NCBI GenBank assembly: GCA_003024785.1
Contig: PUQB01000098.1
Location: forward strand, 868,805-932,804
Direction of reading: 5' to 3'
DNA length: 64,000 bases
Origin: Selaginella tamariscina
Lineage: Eukaryota > Streptophyta > Lycopodiopsida > Selaginellales > Selaginellaceae
Both the position numbers and the translations under genes were made by a program. A model generated the notes under the pieces. That model was not told the DNA's origin. It ran no database searches and was given only the letters and a program-made list of their open reading frames with translations. Shown here piece by piece: positions 51,656-63,144 of the stretch (its first letter is position 1; the number at the start of each line of letters is the position of its first letter).

Positions 51656-53960
51656 CTTAGGCAGGTAGAGCAATGTGCCTCAATTCCTTCCACATAATGG
51701 GCCACCTCGAAACTTGTGCTTCTGGGGCTTCCTTCTCGACCTCCATCCTAGTCACGTGGTATGTTGCAGCAATCTCTTGTGTTTCCTGATGGAGGTTTAC
51801 ATCTCCTATGACGAACAAGTCTAGTAGGCAAGTGAGGATGGCCACCTCTTCATCATTGTTGAGCCTTTCACTCCAGTCTAGCACCTGATATTTCTGCAAT
51901 CGAGCCTCCAAAGGTGGTGCCCGGACTTGCTGCATTGTTATGGATATCAATCCTTTTTTGGTGAGGAATTTTACCTACTGGTGCTCCCAGTCATGCTGCA
52001 CCTTCGCACTCATGAGCCACGGATGGCCCATGAGTAAGTCGAGCCCCCCCTTTGAGTGCATGTCAAGGATGACGACATTTATCAAGAACTTGGCACTTTG
52101 GATCTTGATTTCTACCTTCCTCATGATTCCCTTGGTGTCACCTTAGCTTGGTTTGCCATATGTATGAAGAAGGGTGAAGGCTCCGGGAGTGGTATTCCCA
52201 ACTTTTAGTAAAGTTCAGCCAACATGATGTTCACGCCCAAACCTCCATCCTGGATGATGTTGTGGACCGTGCAACCTACAACTTGGATTGGTATGGCTGG
52301 CATATTGTTATAAAGTCCACTATTGTCGTCGCAACCCTTGGTGCACCTATGGTTGGTCTATGCAGCTCTTAGGTGAGGACTTCATATAACCCGGGAGATA
52401 GGCGGAGTAGATTGCCTATGGTCACTGATACCTGGGTCTCCCATAATTTGCATACGAGGCTTTCATGGATCCCTATCATTCCCCCTAATCCTTGGCCCTA
52501 GGTGAATCTTTTCAATTCTGCAGCAACCTCCACTTCGACACTCTTCCTCGCCCACTATCCTAACTTAGAACTCTTCCTCGTTGGACTCCCCATAGTCCTT
52601 GTTCTCTAGGTCGATTGGCTTGCTCGCCTCTTCTGCCCGTCGAGCTTGTGACCTCGTGATTGCCCACATTATAACTATAGTGGTACTACTGCTACATGGT
52701 TGGCTTGTGGTGCGGAGGCTGGTGTTAAGAAAAAGGTGGTTGGGCTGTCTGCTATCTTTGTAGTTCCTGGCACATGCACTTCTAGCATTGGGCTTGATCG
52801 TTGAGATCCATGAGCAACAGTAGAGTGGGTGGTGACGGTACACAAGGCGCAAACCAACTCTTAGAGTTTTGATCACCTATCCCTGTCGTCATACCTTGGC
52901 TGATATTAGAATCATGATCTCTGACTGCAACCTTCTACCGGGACTGGTCATTCATGTCAATCCTATGTCCCTGGCCCCTTTGGTTGTTCGTGTTTACCCC
53001 TAACTTATGTTCGAATGCAAATGCAGCTACCTAGGGTAGTGTCTTGCTCATGAGCTCAGTCAGCCTATAGTAGTTGTCTATGTTGTGGAATCCACAAATG
53101 TTACATACCTTATAGTACTTATTTCCTCGTGCTATGTATCCCAATTGGGCAAGTGTTGTGGTCACGTCCTCTTTTGGGATTGTAGCCCTATGGGCCTTCC
53201 TCGTGGTAGTTGTCCTTGTTCTTTGGTTCCCGAGTGTCGCTCTCTTTTCGTGGGCCTCATTTGTGGTAGTGTCGTTCACCCCTTCAACATCGGATTTATC
53301 TTGTGTCTTCCTCTCTTGGCACCTCTCGGTCAAGGATTGACAATTTTGACTTTCCACTTCTCAGCTTTCTTGGCGTACTGAAGTAACTTGTCAAATGTCC
53401 AATCATTGTCCAACCCTATCCATTTTTGAATCTCTGACCACAATCCCTTCTGGTACTGCATCTTCTTGGTAAGGTCGATCGGTGGATCCCTTGGCCAAGC
53501 AATATACTCCAACATGCAGACCATGTATTCGTCGACCAACTCTCCTGCTTTTTGCTTTAAGTTAGCTAGCTTATGGATTACTTCCTCCTTGCTCTTCTCC
53601 TCTCAGAAAATGTCCAAGAACGCTCTCTGAGCGGAATCCCACTGAGCTCCTTTGTTTGCCTCGTGAAATTGCATCCACCATGCATGCGCCTTCTTGTCTA
53701 GGGTACATGTGAATGTGCTCAGCTTCTTGTGGTTGTCAATTATGCTTCTCAGGCTTCTTGTGGTTGTTGATTATGCTTCTCAGCTCACACACCTGTTCAA
53801 ACTTATGCACATGTTAATCAGCATCTTCGCCCTTTGCTCCCTGGAAAGCAGGTAAGGGCACTATCATTGTGCTCTTTTGCATCCGATTGGCCCCCTTTCC
53901 AAAGCTGGCTAGAGCACGACACATAAAGAAGATGGACTAGAAAGACCCTAACCCACTGCT
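51656..53960 (-). mobile_element. Decayed Ty3-type retrotransposon, gag and protease part
   Basis: From high to low coordinates: MQFHEANKGAQWDSAQRAFL, ANLKQKAGELVDEYMVCMLE and MQYQKGLWSEIQKWIG (Retrotrans_gag), then YYKVCNICGFHNIDNYY at the place of a zinc knuckle. A retropepsin-like block follows: QVVGCTVHNIIQDGGLGVNI (the expected D-[ST]-G is DGG), PSPFFIHMANQAKVTPREIM and GLDLLMGHPWLMSAKVQHDW. After the block ending VSRWPIMWKELRHIALPA at 51657 the reading stops where the satellite begins. Reverse transcriptase, RNase H and integrase are missing. Frame breaks and stops are numerous. Confidence 0.75.
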
Positions 53961-55331
53961 CACCTACGTGCTTATATAATGGGTTGGGCGGTACTAGGAC
54001 GTAGCCCAAGTGGCACTTCCCTATATGACTAGGTCTTGGCCTACTAACTTAATGCACCTCCCTCACATGTGCTGTCCTTAGTATTGTGGTGGTTGATCCA
54101 AACAATTAGATCTAGCCTGATGTTAGTGTTGCTTGACAACTGTCACTGTCAATCCATACCTATTGTAAGTCACCAACTCCAGCATTTGGCTTCCCTTCTA
54201 AACTGCTGCTTGTTCCGTTTGCTGGTCATCTGACAGTGAACAAACCACCGTCAGCAAAATGTAGTTGTTATTCTTAATTAGGTAAGTCTACCCTAACCAA
54301 ATTATTATCCCTAACCTAGAATTTATCTTTAACCACCCAGGCCATATATGCCATACACAATCCATGTTTTATAAAACAGCCTATAATGTCATGTGGGTTT
54401 AGGATTTACAATGGCCATTTATGGGGCATTTATGATACACACGAATACACAACTAATAAACTTCAAAACAATTATAAGATTATTAGGTGAGTGTGAGTGA
54501 GCTTATGAACAATTGTAAAAATTTGATCTCCACCATAGACGGCTATAAAGAGTTTGATATCCACTGTGAACGGTTATAAAGAGTTGATCTCCATGTCAAT
54601 AAATTTAGGGCCGACGAAAGGAAAAAGTTTATATTGTAAAATATACAATATGTTTGACAATATATGTACAATACACATAAGAGTTTTGTGCCAATAAATT
54701 GTTAAAACAATTACGATTGGTATAATATGATGTGTAGTTATACAAGATCAACGGTAATAAACCGTATTAAAGAATAATTAAAGATTCCTATCTTAAATTG
54801 AAAGTGCATACATGTACACAATATAAACGAATATAGAATCTAGAAATCCAATGTATTGCAAATTGGTTTAAAGGTTATTACTCCGTAATAACATACAGCC
54901 CCCCTCCCATAGTCATACTTAATTAAGCTAATTATTGTTTTTATATACATTTAAAAATATAAATGAAAAAGACCTCTAAGGGTTAATGCATTTCATGTAT
55001 ATATATAATTTAGTATATATAAATTTTCTTAAACACATTTTTTCTTTTTGGTTTTTAATATTTGATAATTAATTAAGTTTTAATTAATTACCACTAATAC
55101 AAAAGGGGGCTATATAACATAATCGTCTCACAAAGAAATCAAAAGAAAAGAATAAAAGAAAAATAAAAATCTCTTTCAAAATTTATTTCAAATATTAAGG
55201 TAATAAAATGTTCATTAAAATTTTTTAGAGAAGGTTTGTATTTAGGTATATATAAATAAATAAATATATACTTCCCTCTATTGAAAATAATTCTAGTATT
55301 TTATAGAATATGGATCGCATAAGAAATGACA
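53961..55331. other. Intergenic, possible remains of an LTR
   Basis: The first 500 bp (53961-54480) are less AT-rich and adjoin the 5' side of the Ty3-type gag, so they could be leader or LTR, but no matching copy is present. A short repeat (GATCTCCA.CATAGACGGCTATAAAGAGTT) lies at 54519-54590. The rest is AT-rich. Confidence 0.45.
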
Positions 55332-55342
55332 CGTACAATGTG
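55332..55342. repeat. Target-site duplication, left copy
   Basis: CGTACAATGTG, identical to 63168-63178, directly flanks the element's left end. Confidence 0.85.
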
Positions 55343-55365
55343 AGGATTAGCAAAAACCGGGCTTC
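55343..55365 (+). repeat. Left terminal inverted repeat
   Basis: AGGATTAGCAAAAACCGGGC plus TTC. It pairs with the reverse complement of 63145-63167 at AG, CAAAAA and GGGCTTC; the bases between differ. Confidence 0.7.
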
Positions 55366-55383
55366 GTACAACGGGCTTTTCGC

Positions 55384-55441
55384 ATATTCCCGAATATCCA
55401 GGAATATTCTGTCAAATAAAAGGGAATATTCTAGAATATTC
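55384..55441. repeat. Left subterminal GAATATTC cluster
   Basis: GAATATTC occurs at 55402, 55424 and 55434, plus a diverged pair at 55384-55397 (ATATTCCCGAATAT). The right pair reads GAATATTCTAGAATATTC, which also fits a four-unit heat-shock element (GAAnnTTCnnGAAnnTTC). The cluster lies downstream of the transposase stop. Confidence 0.8.
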
Positions 55442-55465
55442 TGCCAAGTAGATTATCTTTAACTT

Positions 55466-58400
55466 TCAATATAAAATGCCGACCAACAAGTGAAAAACGC
55501 TAATTATTTGCCGACTAGACTTTACTATACCGACTAAACTTAAAAGTCGCAGGTTCGACATTGCGCTTGCAACAACCAATAACCGATGCACTTCTGCTGG
55601 AGTAAGGGTCCGCCTCTGTAAGAAGTAAGTAATCGTTGGGTCTAATCCAAGAACATGAGTGTACACAAAATACATGTGTTGGCAGGGGCTCCAGTTCTTG
55701 GCTTTCTGAAAAGTTGCACAAGTGCATGACGGAACAGCAGAAATTGTTACCTTAGCAGATTGCATGCCTGCAGAGACAATGAAGGCCTCAGTCTTCCCTC
55801 TTTGAACCACCTCCACGTTGTTGATCCGACCTTGAAGAATCTTTGCCTGGTTGTAATGTTTCTCATGTTCCTTGGACATTCTTGTTGGTGTTCGCACACT
55901 CCGTCCATGGTATGTTGGTACTCTATGTGCTCCCTCTCCTCTTGGTGGTGATGGTGTTCGATCCATTCGGCTACTACTGTCTACCATTTCTTCAAATCCC
56001 TCCAACTTGAATCCTGCTTTCAGAAGAGCTTCAACCTCATTTGCATTCAAGTTTGTTCCTTTTTGAACTGGCCAAACCTCTGGAACTTCTGGAATACTCT
56101 CAGGAGGAATCCCTGCATATGGTCGTCTGAAGCAACAAGAATCGCGTGGGCAGAACCATAGCATCTGATGAGTGAACTCAATGTTCCCAAATGCATTTGT
56201 ATATTGCCGTCTACCGTGAAATCCTGGTGCCGGTACACGATGTGGATATCCTATGGGTCTGCCACACTTGCTGTTACCGTCCTGAGTGAGACCTAGACAT
56301 TTCACCTGACTTGCCTCCCCAATGCGTCTGATGGCCCACTGAGTCATCAACGTCTCTCTTTCAGTGACATTGACATCTTGAAACTTGAGTTTTTTCCTGC
56401 GTGCATTTGGGATGACTTGTTCTGCATATTGTGTGTCATGTCTATGTGTACGAAGTGCATCAATCCCATGGTCCCCAGTTGACGGTTGACGAACGGTTCG
56501 AACACGAACATTTGTTGTAGAGGCAAACTCTGGACTTGCAAGATGCTCTTCATCACTAACAAGATTTGCAAAAGTTGTTGGAGACACTGATTTTCCCGCT
56601 GAAAGTTTCTGCTGTGCACGTTTCAGAAGAGTTTCCATGGAAGGACCTGTGCCTGAATATCTCCCTTCAAATGATGCCTTGACCTTTGCACTTTGGAAAA
56701 CAGCATCTGTTAAATCTAACATTGTTGCCTCCAACAAAGGAACACGCTTCGTCAGCCTTGCTCTTCGTGCTCTTGCATGAACAACTTCGGAGTTGTTAGT
56801 GGTAGGCACATTCGCAACACCATCTTCTGTCAAGTCAATTATCTCTGTCATGGAAATATGATCTTCATGTCTTGCCCACCATGACAGCCATGTTTGCAAA
56901 GCGCTAACGTTACTGGACCTGCCTTCCCAAAATGACTCCAACATTACTCGTCGTTCCAACTTATCTTGGTTGGTTAGTGCTGCAGGCCATGAGCGTGCAA
57001 GGTTCATGTGCTCCTCCCTGTGTTCCTCAAGTATCCACTTCTTTGTAACTTGACGCACTGACTGCATGTAATGGAACAAACAACTCCTTTCTCTTCCTCT
57101 CATCTTTGACCCATTGTTGAAAACTTGACGCAATGCTAACCAAATTGCACCTGACTCATCTGACATGAACCCCGCAAAGTTCACATTATGAAGTCCTTGC
57201 TTGCTGCACACTTGAAGCATAGTGTTCAAAAATTTGATCACCGCCACACTATCCTCCCTGATCATGTCACCATAAGCAAGTGTCACCATCGACCTTAAAC
57301 TACACAAACATAAGTGCATTATATTAGTAAGTATTTTAAAACATAGATATGTTAATACTTACAATGGATCATAGAGATGTATTCCCAGTGTACACCAATC
57401 ATCAATACGATATGTGTGGTCTAGCACCACCCACTGCTGTTCGAGATCACCTCCAGATTGACACCTTCTAATGTAGTCTATTCCGGATCCTGGGCCGGCA
57501 ACTGTCATTTTGAAGATTAAAGGCTGCTCTTCAGCTCCGTTGAGGTCCATTCCGGGTATGTGGATAACATGTATGAATGGGATTGATAGCTTCTTCTTTA
57601 ACTGCAGAAGTCCTTCGTAACCTTCTTTGAAACGAGTGTCTCTTGTTCTAGCCTGAGATATCCATTCTCTTGTTCTACATGGAAAGGTTAAGCATCTCCA
57701 AAAGGAAATAATAATTTTTTTGCTTACCGGCGGTGATTTGTGAGTGGTAGTAGATCTGACAGAACCTTGTCGTATGATACATCTCCAGAATCTGTTACCA
57801 GTTTTTCCAAAATTATATTGCGTGCTGCTTGAAACTCTATGACACGTTGATTAGTTCTTGGGGTTGCAGCGACTGCTTTGTTGATTGTCTCCTTAGCTCT
57901 GTCTTTAGAGACCATGGATTCGGGTGGTCTACGTGGGTGTTGATGTTCTCCAAGATGGATGAAAAGCCTCGTGCATGTGATATCATCTGGAATTATGTAA
58001 TATGCAACAACGGAGCATGTCTGCACTAGAAGGGGCTCATTGTTGCAATGCACACACTTCATTCCAAGCACTCTACCATCTGAAGATAACTGGACTTTAT
58101 CAATGGTGCCCTTAAATTGGCAGTCATTTGCTTTCTTACTGAAGCTGATGAACGGACATGTTTCCTTTACGCATTTCATGTGGCCAATACATGAACTGCG
58201 ACTAACACGAGCTGGAACATTCCAATGTGTTGTGCAGCGTTGAGTCCAGTAATCACACCCATCCTTCCTATTCATCCCTTTGTACTTGTCCTTCATTGTT
58301 TCGTGTGCTGGCAACTCGTAAATCACATTTCCGTTGCAATCTTCTGGGACCTCAGCAACTTGCTGAATCGATGACGAGACCACCAGTTGCTTCCCAATCC

Positions 58401-58707
58401 TACATCTCTGACTATTGCGAAGTATTGTTACCATAGAATTGTCCCGATCTGTTGTCTCCAACCGGAATAGCGGTCCTTTGGAAGGAAGAAGTGTGTAATA
58501 CACAAAACTGCTAGCTCTTGCCCCTTCTGGTTCTACCTCAACATTCGCAGCATCTCCACCAACAACAGACATCAAATGCAGCACTTTAAAAGATTGCCAA
58601 GGTGGAATGTCAAATGCAGACCTGAGATCTGTTTCAAAGACAAATGCAATACCATCTTCATCTGCAGGGAAGTCCTTGTCAACACCATTGTAGCTGATTC
58701 TTGCCAT
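55466..58707 (-). CDS. MULE-type transposase, three exons, 1039 residues
   Basis: Exons 58707-57728, 57674-57363 and 57293-55466 sum to 3120 nt with no stop or frame break. ATG 58707 starts MARISYNGVDKDFPADEDGI. Exon 1 has a Cys/His cluster (CDYWTQRCTTHW; SCIGHMKCVKETCPF; MKCVHCN ... HLGEHQHPRRPP) resembling the WRKY-GCM1-type DNA-binding finger of MULEs. The catalytic core follows: WVVLDHTYRIDDW (first Asp, near residue 415), FAGFMSDESGAIW (second Asp, near 476) and ERSCLFHYMQS (the CxxH of MULE cores, near 502). Near residues 954-970 lies a SWIM finger, CTCATFQKAKNWSPCQH. It cuts and joins the element's ends in the nucleus. The basic stretch ARRARLTKR may help nuclear import. Integrity suggests the element is, or was very recently, autonomous. 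Confidence 0.92.
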
Positions 58708-59671
58708 GTAGCAAAAATGGAACAAACAAAAGTTAAAATTCAAAGACAATGAACATATTACACACGATGGTTAATGTGTTTGTCAGTCGTGAGGCAATCA
58801 TTTCATTGACAAATATTAAAAATAATATTAATTGCGTGCGTCTGGGTAGAAGAGTGAAATTAATTTACTGCGTCTGGGTAGGTTTTTTGTAAATTAAAAA
58901 GTTTTACTATGTACAAGTGGCGATCATGCATGCAATATGTTTACAGAAATTAGGTTGGTTTTTAATTGATTTAGGGCGGCTAGGGTTTTGCAATTAGGGC
59001 GGCTAGGGCAGCTAGGGCGGCTAGGTTTTCGTGGAGCAGCGGCGCATTTGGGGGCATAGCGTGGAGCAAGTGTGGCTCCAGGGATTAATCACAATAGGCT
59101 TCCATTGAGGGGGTGAGTATTTTCTGATTTCTTCATGATCTGCTCATGATCTTTTCATGATCTGTTCATCTTTTTACATCTCTTCACAGTTGCAAGAAAT
59201 CCGAGTCGGCCTGCCGACTCGGACTGACTTCGTTGTCCGTCCCAGTCGGCAGGCCGACTGGGGTGGACTGTTCCAGATCCAGTCAACATTTTGACCGGGG
59301 TTGACTGTTCCAGCCCCAGTCAGCATTTTGACTAGGGTTGACTGTTCTAGTCCCACCTAGCATTTTGACTGGGCCTTGTTCGTTCCCAGTCCAGACTGGG
59401 CCTCCCTTTGTTGCCAGTCCCAGTCGGCATGCCGACTGGGACTCCCTTTGATGCCAGTCCCAGTCGGCATGCCGACTGGGCCTCCCTTTGTTGCCAGTCC
59501 ATCGATGGGACTCCCTTTGATGCCAGGCCCAGTCGGCATGCCGACTGGGACTTACAGCAACTGCTCTCTCAGTCGGCACGCCGACTGTGAGGGCTAGTAT
59601 GTTTTTTTAATTTTTATTAAACATCTTTGAACATTTATTACAGTTTTTTTTAAACCTTATTGCTTTTGTAG
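58708..59671. promoter_or_regulatory. Divergent intergenic region of the transposon
   Basis: This 1-kb gap separates the two divergent transposon genes and so should hold both promoters. It contains GGGCGGCTAGG repeats (58974-59030), a likely 5'UTR intron on the plus strand (donor GGTGAGT near 59113, acceptor CTTCACAG near 59188), the palindrome array and an acceptor TTTTGTAG at 59671. The array may thus be in a transcribed leader of the methyltransferase gene. Confidence 0.55.
59201..59587. repeat. Array of palindromes, half-site CCCAGTCGGC
   Basis: Six near-perfect palindromes with 9-11 bp arms start at about 59201, 59241, 59419, 59459, 59528 and 59570. The best are CCCAGTCGGC-AT-GCCGACTGGG (22 bp, three copies). 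Several are 40 bp apart within a unit that also has CTCCCTTTG.TGCCAGTC. Between 59275 and 59370 there are diverged versions (GTC.ACATTTTGAC). Related GCCGACT words lie near both ends of the element (55509, 63043). Confidence 0.9.
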
Positions 59672-62600
59672 ATGCGCTCTTCACAACGTTTACAAGAAAA
59701 GAAGATGAAGGAAGCCTACTGAGAGAGAAGCAGAAGCTAGAGCTGCAATTCAGAGAGGGCGTCGGGTCGTGGGAGAGGAAGTAGGAAGCTGGCTGTTTCA
59801 GGAACAAGGACCTTCAAGTGATGCTCCAGTTGAACAGGCAGCCAGCAGGACTGGTCAGGAGAGCAAGAGGATGTGTTCAACCCCAACAAGAACAATCAGA
59901 CTTTGTTGAAGAAGTTGAGGATGATGTCTTACCACAGGAGACACAGGAGCAGACAGAAGGCACACAAGCCTCATGCGCAGTGACTTTGTCGAGTGACGAA
60001 GAGGATGAACCCAAAACAGAAGAGACGACGCAAAGCTGCTGGAGATTCAGAGGCTGCTAAGAAGAAGAAGAAGGGTAAAGCAGAAGTGCCAGATAATGAG
60101 GAAGTTTACAACATTGCAGCCAGCATGCATTCGGAGAGTGCAGTGCGTCTTCTCGCGAAGATCACAATCCGAGAATATGGAGAGGCACCGGATGTCCCTA
60201 TTTGCCGAATTCTGGGAAATGAGCAGGTGCGGAGAGTCAATCCAGCGGATCTGGAATCTTTGACTAGGAGTTTCAAGAAGGCAGTTGGTTATTTGCGCAA
60301 CACCACTCAGTTCATCCTTCAAGTTGGGGACCCCATGACAGATGCAGATCTGGCAGCATTGAGAAGCGATGAAGCGATGTATGCTCAGCATTTGGCTTTT
60401 GAGGAGGAGCTTCAGTCTGACATGTTCCGGCAATGGGCACCAATGCTTTCGATGAAGAAGTTCATCTGTTGGGATGGTAATCACAGGCTAAAGGTGCTTC
60501 AGAAGCTGTACATAGAAGACACGGAAGATAAGAATCAGTGGGCATCGTGCTGGGGTCATGGATAATCTTCAGCTTGTGACAATGTTTCAGCAAATTAATA
60601 GGTAAACATAGTGACCTCTAGATCATAGGATTAACTAACTTCGAGATTTTCAAATATGCAGTTCCTCCGCAACGGCAGTGCAAACCACACTGCCACATCT
60701 TCTGCTATCTGTGAAGACATGTTGCACCAGTGAGGAGGGCACAGCGAAGATCTTGGCCAGGCTCAGTGACAAGGAACGAGATGACATAAGAAAGTGGAAG
60801 GAAAGCGCACTGGACAACAAGCTTGGCATCCACTTCCGAATTTGATCTGTGCAAAGATTTTTTTGAGGTACCATCTCACACTTATATACTTAGTTGATTA
60901 CGTCTGTGAATTACAGAGTGAGATTGAGGATGATCTTGAGAAGGCTGCAAGGGCATCCAAAGGCAACAAATACCAGGAGCAACAACAGGTCTACATTAAG
61001 CATGACAAGCGCATGATGAAGATCTTAGCCATCATCGATCCTGCATTGGGTGAAGAGTGGTTCGACAAGGTGACCCAAATCACATGGAAACAATGCAGAT
61101 GGATGGGGTTGGAAAAGCTGTACGCGCTTTCAAGGGCGAGAATTCCAAACGAGACGAGAATCATGTACTTCAATAAACTGGTACGTCTCGATCTGAAGAG
61201 AGAGCAAGAGACACTTGGATTGCCGGGTGTTCAGGATAAGGAGTGGATAAGGTGGTTTATATCGATTTGTATTGGCGGCATCAGAGAGGAGGCAGTACAG
61301 ATTCTCACGGGACTCATCGAGGATGGCGAGTGGACAGGCCGGTTACAGATTTCACGACTTGGTACGATGAAGTGCGGGTAAAATGCAAGAACGTGATGTT
61401 CCAGCCATTCCATGAGTGTGTGAAGTTCACTTACTCCATAGAGCCGAAAGAGTTCCTCGAACACGAAGAGACAGCAAGAAGGATGATTTGGAGGTAAGGA
61501 TGATCTTCTTGACATTGTTACATTCTGACACTACTATATGTTCATTACAGGTATGTCGCAGCGAGAAAGGTGCCTCACACACAGACTATGGTATTCTGGT
61601 CAGATTACATGGAAGCACCACACATGTGGTCGAAGACAAGATCTGGCCTGACAGAGTTCGAACGTGTAACGTACCGTTCTGGCTTGATTATCCACCTGGG
61701 CAACCACCAACATGGGAGAAGGATCTCTACAATGAACACTCAAAAGATCTCCCATGCATCTCATGGGATCCGGCAGAGGTCGACTTCATTAAGAAGACAA
61801 AGGCCAAGGCAAAGCGGCGTCAGCCTGTGCAGCAGTCAAAGAAGACTCAGATACAGTAGCTGGCACCTCCACTACTCGCGACCAGCTGCCTTATTCAATT
61901 TATCTGAAGTGCTACCATCGCAGGGAACCATGGACATCAAGGATGACTTGGTCACATTCGTCCCTTCACTTGCTACAACTCGAGGTGATAATTTCTTGGC
62001 GATTGATGACATCGAGGAGATGCAACAGGCCGTGCTCACGGATGAGAAGGAAGAGGAGGTTCCTGCGCTAGACTGGTTCCTTATAGAAAAGTTCAGACAC
62101 AGGTGGCCAGGTACCATACAGCTGACAGCCAGACTCGCTACCAGCATATTGCGGGAGAATATGGTTTCAACTTGGTGATCTTCGACCTTCCAAATGGGAC
62201 CTTGCCAGGAAATACAACGAGTGATACGCCATACCTCTACCTTGATCCAGTGAAGTTCGATGAAGCACTCCAGTTTGCAGGTATGCATATGGCTGCAAAT
62301 GGTTGGTTGGTTGTGTTTGCTGCAGCAAACACCTGGGATCAAGTTGTCCGAGCTGCAAGTGTGGTGGACCTTCAACTTGCTGCAACGTACTACATCTACA
62401 GAGGGCGTGGTTGGGGCTACCGCAACAAGATGAAGGTACTTTTTTCTTTATTCATGAAGTTCATTAATGATTTTTGATGTTTTAACAGGAGAGCATCCTG
62501 CTCCTTCTTGTCTTCCAAGATGCATCTAGAGGATTGCGCGATAATCCGCTGCGTTTGTCATCAACAATTCTTGTTGATAATCCTGAGCGGTTCCAAGAAC

Positions 62601-62950
62601 CATGGTAGGCATTTCATTTCAACAATTTAAGTATTTACCATTATCTTCACATGCAGGATGGACTACCAACCGAAGAGCACTCGATTGATGCAGCTCGTGA
62701 TAGAACGACTCACCCGGCCAGGTGATCTTATCTGGGATATAGGCAGTGGTACGGGGTCCTCAATGCTTGCAGCTATCGAGCTGGGAGAAACATTGTTGGG
62801 ACTGAGAAGAACCCTGAGCTCGGGAGAATTGCTATGAACAGGATTAAAGAGAACATCCAGCCAGAGGAAATCCCAACCCAAGCAATAGCGACGTCAAGTA
62901 GGACTGGTGGTTCACGAATTGCAGCATTGCTCAATCGTAAGAAGAAGTGA
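59672..62950 (+). CDS. ParB-like domain fused to beta-class DNA methyltransferase (frame-broken)
   Basis: Start ATG 59672 (MRSSQRLQEKK) follows a splice acceptor. The N-terminal part is acidic and Lys/Arg-rich with likely NLSs (KQKRRRK, KKKKKGK). The ParB-like domain reads EYGEAPDVPICRILGNEQVR, ADLESLTRSFKKAVGYLRNT and FICWDGNHRLKVLQKLY, with the GNHR motif. A helical linker follows. The C-terminal methyltransferase reads EYGFNLVIFDLPNGTLPGN at the motif IV place, AGMHMAANGWLVVFAAANTW, PKSTRLMQLVIERLTRPGD (motif X), LIWDIGSGTGSSMLAAIELG (motif I) and RNIVGTEKNPE. The order IV-X-I is that of beta-class N6A/N4C enzymes. Stop 62948-62950. Introns lie near 60600-60661, 60871-60916, 61496-61550, 62435-62489 and 62605-62656. 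About eight one-base frame breaks (near 59710, 59875, 60010, 60540, 60830, 61260, 61600, 61855, 62110, 62785) interrupt it. Confidence 0.85.
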
Positions 62951-63071
62951 CAAGTGTTGAATTGTACTCTTTGGTGTTGAAATAAAACTTTAATAATACA
63001 GTATAAACATGGCTATGATTTAAATATTTTTTGTTGTTAATTGCCGACTGAGCCAAAATCCTAAATTCTAA

Positions 63072-63122
63072 GAATATTTAGGAATATTCTAAGAATATTC
63101 TGGTAGATTCTTTAGAATATTC
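63072..63122. repeat. Right subterminal GAATATTC cluster
   Basis: GAATATTC at 63082, 63093 and 63115, with a variant GAATATTT at 63072. It mirrors the left cluster and lies downstream of the methyltransferase gene. Confidence 0.8.
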
Positions 63123-63144
63123 CGGGTCCAAGCCCGGAAGCCCA

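Noticed and set aside
53085-53381. Plus-strand open frames opposite the Ty3-type gag
   Set aside because: They are antisense shadows of the retrotransposon remnant; the minus strand gives the recognisable gag text.
55760-58436. Plus-strand open frames opposite the transposase
   Set aside because: They are shadows of the intact minus-strand gene and have no recognisable domains.
59201-59587. CRISPR-like repeat-spacer array
   Set aside because: The repeats are palindromes in a plant transposon with uneven spacing, the intervening DNA is itself repetitive, and there are no cas genes.
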